A stretch of DNA of 64,000 nucleotides from Phycisphaerales bacterium (GTDB taxonomy: Bacteria; Planctomycetota; Phycisphaerae; UBA1845; UTPLA1). Shown piece by piece: positions 1 through 8,300 of this stretch; position 1 is the stretch's first letter; every line of letters starts with the position of its first letter. Made by a program: the position numbers and the translations under genes. The DNA is taken from positions 150,009 through 214,008 of the forward strand of contig JAKSDK010000312.1 in assembly GCA_022360095.1 (NCBI GenBank). Direction: 5' to 3'. The notes beneath the pieces were generated by a model, which was given only the letters and a program-made list of their open reading frames with translations, was not told the DNA's origin and searched no databases.

Positions 1-1047
1 CAAATCGTCCATCGATTTGATTTCGTGGTTGTCGATCTGTTGGATAACGTCCCCCAGAATGATGCCGTTCGGCGTCCAGTTGTTACCGCGCAGGCCGGCC
101 TCGTCCGCTCCACCGCCTCGCTGGACCGAGCGGATCAGCACGCCGGTAACGGATGCATCTCGCAAGGCCCTGACTTGACTGGCGTTCCTGATCGCGATTC
201 CCATTCTCGGGCGAATGACACGACCGTGTTTGATCAGCTGCGGGACGACTTTGTTAACTGTGTCAACGGGTACGGCGAATCCGATGCCAGCGCTGGAGCC
301 GGAGTCGCTGACGATCATGGTGTTAACGCCGATGAGCCGGGCCGCACTGTCGAGCAAAGGTCCGCCCGAGTTGCCGGGGTTGATGGCTGCATCGGTTTGT
401 ATCACGCCTTCGATTTTGCGACCGGTCATGGATTGGATTGTTCGTCCGATTGCGCTGACCACACCGGTCGTCAGTGTCTGGTCGAGCCCAAACGGATTGC
501 CGATGGCAAAGACGGTTTGTCCGACGCGCAAGTCATTGGATGCGCCGATGGCAATGGGTTTTAGCCGTGCGGGCGGGGCATCGATTCGCAGCACGGCCAA
601 GTCCTTATCCGGCTCTTTGCCGACCAGCGAGGCATCCCACGTGGTTTGATCGGCGAGGGTCACCTGAACGCTTCGCGCTCCTCGAACGACGTGGTAGTTG
701 GTGACGACGTGCCCGTACTCATCCCAGAGGAATCCGGAGCCTGTGCCCGCCTGGGGGATTTCGAGAATGCTAAAGCCGCGGATGGCCTGCCTGTTGGTGA
801 CGCTGGTGATATAGACCACGGAGGGCGCCGCCTCCTCAAAGATCTCGATGGTGGTTTTTTCCTGGTCCGCCAAGTCTCCGCGCGGGGTGACGGATCTGGG
901 GCTGGCGTCTCGGCTGTAGGAATAACCGCGAATCTGCCCGATCAGCAGCCATCCGACAAGAAGGCCGATAAGTACGCCGACGAGCACCGGAAGTCGCCAC
1001 GGGTTGGGATTCGGCTGCTGGAAGCTTTGGTTACTTGAATAGGTCAC
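1..1047 (-). CDS. HtrA/DegP-type membrane-anchored serine protease (3' end cut by the window)
   Basis: Envelope quality-control protease of the trypsin-like HtrA family. The visible 349 residues start at a GTG preceded by AAGGA at good spacing. A hydrophobic anchor lies at about residues 20-38, so the protease domain should face the periplasm. The catalytic triad is visible: His119 in TNYHVV, Asp149 in DKDLAVLRI and Ser227 in GNSGGPL. The reading then enters a PDZ domain (GVLIRSVQRGG..., GDVIQQIDN), where the sequence leaves the window, so the number of PDZ domains is unknown. The gene is divergent from the exported protein at 1291. Family assignment is secure; which Deg paralogue it is cannot be said. 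Confidence 0.93.
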   Translation of the reverse strand, partial: MTYSSNQSFQQPNPNPWRLPVLVGVLIGLLVGWLLIGQIRGYSYSRDASPRSVTPRGDLADQEKTTIEIFEEAAPSVVYITSVTNRQAIRGFSILEIPQAGTGSGFLWDEYGHVVTNYHVVRGARSVQVTLADQTTWDASLVGKEPDKDLAVLRIDAPPARLKPIAIGASNDLRVGQTVFAIGNPFGLDQTLTTGVVSAIGRTIQSMTGRKIEGVIQTDAAINPGNSGGPLLDSAARLIGVNTMIVSDSGSSAGIGFAVPVDTVNKVVPQLIKHGRVIRPRMGIAIRNASQVRALRDASVTGVLIRSVQRGGGADEAGLRGNNWTPNGIILGDVIQQIDNHEIKSMDDL

Positions 1048-1290
1048 GTCTTTCCTTCATTGGCGGCGTCACCGGAATCATAATCCGGTTCTCCAATCAA
1101 AACGAATTTGCCGCCGAAGCCCTAACGGTCGCGCTTTGCCTGTCGGTCGACTGGTTATTGGACGTTCACTCGGCAATTCGCCTTGGCCCGGCAGGTTCGC
1201 CCTTCAATTGAGGTTGAGATTTGACCGATAAGCTTTTCACACCGATTGAGTCTGGGCCCTGCGAACCGTTTTGTAAAAAGGAGATTATCG

Positions 1291-2199
1291 GTGCCGATTC
1301 GAATCTGGCGATTAACTGCACCTCTTCTCGTTCTTCTCATCGTCGGGCCTTCGTGTGAAACGTCCTTGCAAGAGGGAGATCTGCTCCCGCCTCCGGACGG
1401 GATCGATCCCCGCAATCCGAACGTAGAGCGTTCCACGCAACTGGTCGATTTTACGGATATTCGAAGCGTTCGCCTCGAGTTGCCCACGGGACGGGTCAAG
1501 ATTTCGCAAGAGATTGGGTCGAAGAATGCAACCATTCAGGTCACGGAAATCATCGTCAAGCAGGGGCTCGGAAATGACCTCCTCGAAGAGTACCTCATCA
1601 AATCCAAAGTCACCGCCGAAAGAGCCTTCGTCGACGACGCACGATTGGATATCGAAGCGACCGTCGCTGAAGGCCTTACCGACGAGGACATCATATATGA
1701 CGTACGCCTTGTGGTACCCGCAGGGGCCAGCCTTGAAGTACTGGTTGGCCAAGGCCCCGTCGAAGTCAACGCCTTGACGGGGAACGTCGAGATCCGGACA
1801 AAGGACGGCTCGATTGATATCGACGGTGTGGACGGCAACGTCGTGGCGGAGACCACCGTCCATTCTGTGACGATCAAGGACGTGACGGGAAACGTGCAGA
1901 CCAAGACCACGGAGGCGGATATCACGCTGCAGTTGACGCCACCGGCCGACAGCCGGATTAGCGCTGAAACGACGACGGGGACCATTCACATGACCGTTGC
2001 CAAGGCAACGGCGGCCAGTCTCAGACTCGCCGCCATTGACGGTGAGGTGAATGCCAACTTAAGCGGCTTCCAGGTCACGGACATTGCCACGAGTCGAGGT
2101 TTGCTGGAAGGCATTCTCAACGGCGGTGGCGGTCAGATCGAGGCCACGGCCATGACCGGCGGCGCGATCAATTTCCTCGGCATGGCGAACGACAACTAG
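1291..2199 (+). CDS. Exported DUF4097-like beta-repeat protein, possible lipoprotein
   Basis: I choose the GTG at 1291 because AAGGAG lies 8 bases upstream; the in-frame ATG at 1246 has no such site. The 302-residue product begins with a basic, hydrophobic signal (about residues 5-22) ending at a Cys. The -3 position is Gly rather than Leu or Val, so lipid attachment is uncertain. The rest is repetitive beta strands such as GNVEIRTKDGSIDIDGVDG and GNVQTKTTEADI, the pattern of DUF4097/DUF2807 beta-helix domains that often accompany envelope-stress or anti-sigma systems. No partner is adjacent, and no biochemical function can be named. Confidence 0.8.
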   Translation: MPIRIWRLTAPLLVLLIVGPSCETSLQEGDLLPPPDGIDPRNPNVERSTQLVDFTDIRSVRLELPTGRVKISQEIGSKNATIQVTEIIVKQGLGNDLLEEYLIKSKVTAERAFVDDARLDIEATVAEGLTDEDIIYDVRLVVPAGASLEVLVGQGPVEVNALTGNVEIRTKDGSIDIDGVDGNVVAETTVHSVTIKDVTGNVQTKTTEADITLQLTPPADSRISAETTTGTIHMTVAKATAASLRLAAIDGEVNANLSGFQVTDIATSRGLLEGILNGGGGQIEATAMTGGAINFLGMANDN

Positions 2200-2248
2200 A
2201 ACCGTTCCCGGCGCTGGCAGAATTTGATTCGACGGAGATCCGCGTTCG

Positions 2249-3172
2249 ATGGCAATGAAACCGCCGGCAAAGTACTCCCGGCCTGCCCGGCAGACCTTGC
2301 ATTGGCTTCTCCATAACGATTGGCTTCAACATCCTCAGGAAGCCACAGGCGAGGCACAGTATCTGCTTTGTCATGCCGAGCGACTTGACCAATCGCTGCG
2401 CCGCCTTCCCAAACCCCGTTCGAATAAACGCTGTCTGGTCGTCGGCTCGTGGGGGCTTGAGGTTCCGTACTTGAAAGGAAAGCTGGGCTGGGAGGAAATC
2501 ACGTGCATTTGCGCCCCTTTAAGTCAGCCGGGCGAGGTGCAAAAGGCCCGTCGCGACCACCCGAACGGCTCCGAATCCTATACGTTTGATTTGATCGAAC
2601 ATGATATTGAGGGCGGGGAATGGCCGTTCGATTCCGAGACGTTCGGTCTCGTTGTTTTCTGGGGTTGCTTTGAGCATCTTCGACATGATCCCGAATTCGC
2701 GCTCTACGAAATCAACCGCGTGTGCGAGCCTGGGGCGGTCATCACGCTCGTGACGGACAATGCCATCAGCTTTCACGCCACACACTCGATTCTGCGCGGC
2801 AGCCCGATGCCGATGAGGCTCCATCATCCGACTCCGGAAGGCCATTGGCGTCTCTACACGCCACCCGAGATCGGCGAACTCCTTGAAGGCACGGGCTGGC
2901 GGGTCGATTTGCTGACCTCGATTGTCGAAGATGCTCCGGTGTATTGGAAATGGTGGAAGCGCCGGCTGTTCAAGAAACTCGTGGCGGACTATCGCCGCGG
3001 GTTTGGGCTTCGTGAGCCCTATTGGAATGGATTCGTGCTGGCCCACGCGACGAAAGTGGCTGCGCCAACTCGGGCCTATCCTAAGTGGCTGTATAAAGAT
3101 CCGAAAATACACCAACTCAAGGTCGAGATGCTGGAGCGGGTTTACAGACCGCCGAACATGATGTCGGCATGA
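2249..3172 (+). CDS. Class I SAM-dependent methyltransferase-like protein
   Basis: A 307-residue soluble protein with a Rossmann methyltransferase core. A glycine-rich motif I-like segment (LVVGSWGLEVPYL, about residues 64-76) is followed by an acidic stretch. The FGLVVFWGCFEHLRHDP region looks like motif IV and post-motif helices, then INRVCEPGAVITLVT matches the usual 'leader strand plus proline-glycine' motif. The C-terminal third is rich in Trp and Arg and probably forms a substrate cap. The substrate is unknown; glycan or lipid-linked acceptors are common for this family. Start ATG 2249 has GGAG 11 bases upstream; a second ATG at 2255 is possible. It stands alone between an exported protein and uvrA. 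Confidence 0.75.
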   Translation: MAMKPPAKYSRPARQTLHWLLHNDWLQHPQEATGEAQYLLCHAERLDQSLRRLPKPRSNKRCLVVGSWGLEVPYLKGKLGWEEITCICAPLSQPGEVQKARRDHPNGSESYTFDLIEHDIEGGEWPFDSETFGLVVFWGCFEHLRHDPEFALYEINRVCEPGAVITLVTDNAISFHATHSILRGSPMPMRLHHPTPEGHWRLYTPPEIGELLEGTGWRVDLLTSIVEDAPVYWKWWKRRLFKKLVADYRRGFGLREPYWNGFVLAHATKVAAPTRAYPKWLYKDPKIHQLKVEMLERVYRPPNMMSA

Positions 3173-3221
3173 CCGCACACAGCCTGTTCTCCTGCTTAAC
3201 AGTCACGCCTCGCAGCGTTCG

Positions 3222-3251
3222 TTGCGGCCTTTCAACAATCGCCCCTACAAT
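3222..3251 (+). promoter_or_regulatory. Candidate sigma70 promoter of uvrA
   Basis: A -35-like TTGCGG (3222-3227) and a -10-like TACAAT (3246-3251) are separated by 18 bases, 31 bases upstream of the uvrA ATG. Matches are good but not perfect. Confidence 0.5.
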
Positions 3252-3254
3252 GTC

Positions 3255-3278
3255 GTCCGTTGATCACCACGAACGGAC
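3255..3278. promoter_or_regulatory. Inverted repeat between the -10 box and the uvrA start; candidate operator
   Basis: GTCCGTT (3255-3261) and AACGGAC (3272-3278) are perfect 7-base arms around a 10-base spacer. The element lies just downstream of the -10 box and ends 3 bases before the ATG. It could be a repressor site (an SOS-type operator is plausible for uvrA) or a hairpin hiding the ribosome binding region, since no strong Shine-Dalgarno is seen. Confidence 0.45.
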
Positions 3279-3281
3279 ACC

Positions 3282-5318
3282 ATGGAACCCGAAACGATTG
3301 AGATCAAGAATGCGCGCGAGCACAACCTGAGGTCGGTTTCGCTCTCGCTGCCTCGTAATTCCCTTATTTGCTTCACTGGCGTTTCGGGCAGCGGGAAGAG
3401 TTCGCTCGCGTTTGACACGTTGTATGCAGAGGGCCAGCGCCGCTACATCGAATCGTTGTCGTCGTATGCGCGCCAGTTCATGGGCCAGATGCAAAAGCCG
3501 GATTGCGACCTGATCACCGGCCTGTCGCCCGCCATCGCCATTCAGCAAAAGACCACCGGATGGAACCCGCGTTCAACCGTCGGCACGGTGACCGCCATTC
3601 AAGACTTTCTTCGCGTTCTCTTCGCGCGGATTGGAACACAGCATTGCACGAAATGCGGTCGGCCAATCTCCGCCCAATCCGTCGAACAAATCGTCGCCAG
3701 CATCATGGCCGGTTTCGGAGAGGCTTCCAGCCCCGGGCGGAATCCTGGCGGTTTCGGCACCGAGGGGAGGGGGACCGTTCGCCTCCTCGTTTTGGCCCCG
3801 GTCGCCCGCGGGCAAAAGGGTGAGTTTCGCGATCTGTTTGATGACCTGATCCGCGCCGGCTACGTGCGGGCGCGCGTCGACGGCGAAGTCGTTGCCCTGC
3901 GTGAGGATTTGGCTTTGGAGAAAAACCGGCGACACGACATCGAGGTCGTCATCGATCGCCTGACCGTTCATGCTCAGTCGCGTTCAAGACTGGCCGAGGC
4001 GGTCCAGAGCGCACTCGGCGTTGGCAAGGGGACGCTGATCATTGCTCCGATGGAGGGATTAGGGACCGGGGGATCGGGGACGAGGAAGAAGAAGGGCACA
4101 TCGAAGCCGCGATCGTCCAAAGTGGCAGAGAAAGTGTTTTCCTCGAAATACGCGTGTACCCATTGTGATCTTTCTTTTGAACCGCCGTCGCCGCAGCTTT
4201 TTTCGTTCAACTCACCGACCGGCATGTGCATGACCTGTGACGGATTGGGGGAGTTGTTCGATTTCGATCCGGATTTGCTCGTTCCGGACCCGACGTTGAA
4301 TTTCTGGGCGCCGTGCATCGCGCCGATGCGGACCAGGATCGGCAAGTGGCGGCGTCACATTTATCAGGGGGTGGCCAAGGCGATCGGGTTCGACCTGAAG
4401 GAACCTTGGAGCAAACTCTCGAAGAAGGCCCGTGATGCCATGCTGTTCGGCACCGGTGACCGGCACATCACGTATAGCTGGCGCTGGTCCGGCGGTGTCT
4501 GGAAGCATGGGGGGACCTTCGACGGGGTGATTGAGGAATTGCGTGAAAAGTACCGCAAGGCCAAGGCGAGCTTCGTGCGGGAGTATTACGAGAAGTACAT
4601 GCGTCGAGGGCCTTGTCCGGATTGCCAGGGTGCAAGACTCAATCACCAGGCCTTGGCCGTACGGCTTCCTACAGGCGGAAAACGGCGATCTTCCGTTTGT
4701 TCCAAAGGCGAGAACCTGACCGAGCTTTGTGCCATGTCGATCGCAGACGCTCACGAAACGATCGACAAACTCACGCTGACGCCCGTTCAGCAGTTGATTG
4801 CGGAGGAAGTGCTCAAAGAGATTCGGGCTCGACTGGAGTTCCTATTGAATGTCGGCTTGCATTATCTGACACTCGACCGGACCGCGCCGACGCTGAGCGG
4901 CGGCGAGTTGCAGCGGATTCGGCTGGCCGGCCAGATCGGATCGGGATTGGTCGGCGTGCTTTACATTCTTGATGAGCCCTCGATCGGATTGCACGCGCGG
5001 GACAATGAACGGTTGCTCGAAAGTTTGATCAAACTGCGCGACATGGGCAACACGGTCGTCGTCGTGGAGCACGACGAGGCGACGATGCGAGCAGCGGATC
5101 ACATTGTCGATTTCGGCCCGGGCCCCGGGGTCCGCGGCGGCAAGGTCGTGGCATCCGGCGAAATGAGAGACATCGTGCAGACCAAGGCGTCGCTTACGGG
5201 GCGGTATCTAGCGGGTGGCGAATCGATTGCGATTCCTGAGCGTCGGCCGGTGCCGAAACGGCGGACCACCAGGAAGTCGAAACGTCAAAGAAACAAAGCA
5301 GGCGAGAATGCCAACTGA
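3282..5318 (+). CDS. uvrA: UvrA, first part: ATPase domain 1 of the first UvrA copy
   Basis: This 678-residue frame corresponds to the N-terminal half of excinuclease subunit UvrA, the damage-recognition ATPase of nucleotide excision repair. It has Walker A GVSGSGKSS (about residue 33), the EGQRRYIESLSSYARQF segment, an insertion domain with CxxC pairs (CTKCGR, CTHC...CMTCDGLG, CPDCQG), ABC signature LSGGELQRIRLA, Walker B LYILDEPSIGLH and H-loop VVVVEHDEA. A normal UvrA (about 940 residues) would continue into a second ATPase domain. Here the frame stops after a basic tail, and the second domain follows in the +1 frame. The 3' end overlaps the next frame's ATG (5308) by 11 bases, so translation may be coupled. 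Confidence 0.95.
   Translation: MEPETIEIKNAREHNLRSVSLSLPRNSLICFTGVSGSGKSSLAFDTLYAEGQRRYIESLSSYARQFMGQMQKPDCDLITGLSPAIAIQQKTTGWNPRSTVGTVTAIQDFLRVLFARIGTQHCTKCGRPISAQSVEQIVASIMAGFGEASSPGRNPGGFGTEGRGTVRLLVLAPVARGQKGEFRDLFDDLIRAGYVRARVDGEVVALREDLALEKNRRHDIEVVIDRLTVHAQSRSRLAEAVQSALGVGKGTLIIAPMEGLGTGGSGTRKKKGTSKPRSSKVAEKVFSSKYACTHCDLSFEPPSPQLFSFNSPTGMCMTCDGLGELFDFDPDLLVPDPTLNFWAPCIAPMRTRIGKWRRHIYQGVAKAIGFDLKEPWSKLSKKARDAMLFGTGDRHITYSWRWSGGVWKHGGTFDGVIEELREKYRKAKASFVREYYEKYMRRGPCPDCQGARLNHQALAVRLPTGGKRRSSVCSKGENLTELCAMSIADAHETIDKLTLTPVQQLIAEEVLKEIRARLEFLLNVGLHYLTLDRTAPTLSGGELQRIRLAGQIGSGLVGVLYILDEPSIGLHARDNERLLESLIKLRDMGNTVVVVEHDEATMRAADHIVDFGPGPGVRGGKVVASGEMRDIVQTKASLTGRYLAGGESIAIPERRPVPKRRTTRKSKRQRNKAGENAN
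5275..5290 (+). repeat. Two degenerate octamer units at the uvrA frame break
   Basis: AGTCGAAA and CGTCAAAG stand in exact 8-base phase and match the unit expanded at 9568-9743. They encode part of the basic tail of the first uvrA frame and lie within the stretch where both frames are open (5215-5318). Confidence 0.55.
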
Positions 5319-8300
5319 CATGGCCGTGGGCAGGGGACAGGGCAAAAGGAGAAAGGCGGCGACGGCGCGGCGTGTCGAGCCGCCGGAGCCGTTGTTGGCG
5401 TCATCGACTTGGCTCATCGTTCAAGGGGCGACGCACAACAATCTCAAGCACATCGACGTCGAGATTCCGCTGGGACGTTTTGTCTGCGTGACGGGCGTGT
5501 CGGGCTCCGGCAAGTCCTCGCTCGTCAATGACATCATTCGAGAGCAGCTTGCCCTCGATCTCAACGGGGCCGAGAAAACCAATCCCGGCAAGCATCGCAC
5601 GATCGACGGCAAGGAAAATCTGGACAAGGTCATTGATATCGACCAGTCGCCGATTGGTCGGACCCCGCGGAGTAATCCGGCGACCTATATCAAGGTCTTC
5701 GACGAGGTCAGACGGCTTTATGCCAAGCTGCCGGACAGCAAGGTCCGCGGCTACGCGCCGGGACGGTTCAGTTTCAACGTGCCGACCGGTGAAAAGGGCG
5801 GGGGCCGGTGCGAGGCGTGCGAGGGGAACGGTTCGAACCGGGTCGAGATGGATTTTCTGGCTGACGTGTGGACGCAGTGTCCGGTGTGCGAGGGAAAGCG
5901 CTTCAATCACGAAACGCTGCAAATCCACTACCGGGGGAAGAGTATTTTCGACGTCCTCGACATGGACGTGCAGGAGGCGTTAACGCATTTCGGTGCGATT
6001 CCGAAGATCAATGCGATGCTGTCGACGCTGCACGACGTCGGTCTCGACTACCTGAAGCTCGGCCAGTCGAGCACGACGCTGTCGGGCGGGGAGGCACAGC
6101 GGATCAAGCTTGCGCGCGAGCTGGTCAAGCGCTCTACCGGCCGGACGATGTATCTTCTCGATGAGCCGACGACCGGTTTGCACTTCGACGACATTCGCAA
6201 GCTGTTGAGCGTGTTGCACGGATTTGTAGACGCGGGGAATACAGTCGTCGTGATCGAGCACAACCTGGACGTGATCAAGACGGCGGATTGGGTCGTCGAT
6301 CTTGGCCCGGAAGGGGGCGAGGGCGGCGGTGAGATTGTTGCCGCAGGGACGCCCGAAGATGTGGCGGCATGCTCGGCGTCTTATACGGGGCAGTCGTTAC
6401 GAGAAGTGCTGCCGGGCTTTCGCCGGATGAACAGGAAGGCTGAGACAGGATCGTCGGTGAAGCGAAAGTCTGCAAAACGAAATAAACGTTCCGGCGTGCA
6501 AAAGCATGACGCGATCGTGGTCGTCGGGGCGAAAGAGCACAATCTCAAGGATGTCACCGTCAAGGTTCCGCGCGATGCGATGACCGTGTGTTCGGGCGTG
6601 TCCGGCAGCGGCAAGACGAGCTTCGCGATGGACACAGTATACATTGAGGGTCAGCGTCGCTACGTCGAATCCCTGTCCGCCTATGCCAGGCAGTTTCTCG
6701 GTCAGTTTCAGAAGCCGAAAGTGGATCACGTCTACGGTCTTTCCCCGGCGGTGGCGATTGAGCAAAAGAGTGCCAGCAAAAGCCCTCGTTCAACTGTCGG
6801 CACGGTCACAGAGATCTATGACTACATGAGGGTCTTGTGGGCGCGTCTGGGTCAGCCTTATTGCGCGCGGTGTGATGTTCCGATCGGTACCCAAAGTAGC
6901 GAAGAGATTGTCGACAAACTCGTCTCGATGCCGGAAGGAACACGGCTGTTGCTTTGCGCGCCGGTCGAGTGCGGGCCGGGTGAGACCTGGTCCGCGTTGC
7001 TCGGACGGTGCCAATCACAGGGATACGTGCGAGTTCGGATCGACGGTAAGGCGGTTGATCTGTCATCGAAGCCGAAGATCGACGCGCGACGTAAACACAC
7101 CGTTGAATTGGTGGTCGACCGAGCGATCGTACGAACCAGGTCGCGGAAACGGATCGCCGATTCGGTTGAGCATTGTCTGGCGCTCGGCAAGGGTGTGCTT
7201 CTGGCCGTCGTCGTCGAGGAGGACGGCCTGCGCGAACGGAGTGCTCAGCGCTTCTCGCAGCATTTCGCCTGCGATGTATGCGGAACGAGTTACGATGAGA
7301 TCACGCCGCACCATTTCAGCTTCAATACGCGCGTCGGTTGGTGTCCACGGTGCGAGGGGCTGGGCATGCAAAGAGGCACGAGTCCTGATGCCGTGATTGT
7401 CAATGCCGAACGGTCGATCCTCACGGGGGCCGTTGCGGGTTGGGAGAACGCAGAAAGACAGCCACTCCTGTCTGCCATGCTCATGGCATTGGCAAGAGCC
7501 ATCGGTTTTGATCCGAAGACTCCCTGTCGCGAGTTGACCGCCGAGCAGCGCCACGCCCTGTTATTCGGCCTCGGTGAACAATGGATCGCCGTCAAGCGTC
7601 CTGCGCTCCGTTTCCAATGGAAGGGTTTCTTCCCCGCCATCGACGAGGCCACGAAAAGTTCGTGGGCCTATCGCCGCAAACTGGAGGAAATGGTTACGGA
7701 CGTCGACTGTCAGGTCTGCACCGGCGGCCGTGTACGGCCCGAGGCACGGATGGTGCGATTGGGCAAAACGGATTCGGCCGCGCGAGGTCGTTCCATCGTC
7801 GAGATTTGCGCGATGTCACTGAATGAGGCGGCGGCCTTTTTCAAATCTCTGAGATTGGATCGCAAACAGGCCCGCGTGGCCGGAGAGCTGTTGCACGAGA
7901 TCAAGTCTCGATTGCGATTCCTGATCGACGTGGGATTGGGTTATTTGTCTCTTTCTCGCTCAGCCCCGACGCTGTCAGGCGGTGAATCGCAGCGCATCCG
8001 GCTGGCGTCGCAGATCGGCAGCGGTTTGACCGGTGTCCTGTATGTGCTCGACGAGCCGACGATCGGCTTGCATCCGCGTGACAATCGGCGTCTGGTGGGC
8101 GCGCTGCACAAGCTTCGCGATGTCGGGAACACGCTTCTGATGGTCGAGCATGACGCGGAGATTCTCAAATCGGCGGACCATTTGGTGGACTTCGGACCGA
8201 CCGCCGGCGCAGACGGCGGACACGTGGTCGGTGTCGGCGCTCCCGTTGAATTGAAGCGTGCCAAAGATTCGTTAACCGGGCGCTACCTTGCGAGCAAGGC

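Noticed and set aside
1312..1989. 225-codon frame on the minus strand
   Set aside because: Opposite the DUF4097-like gene, with no family features; the plus-strand protein has a signal peptide and ribosome site.
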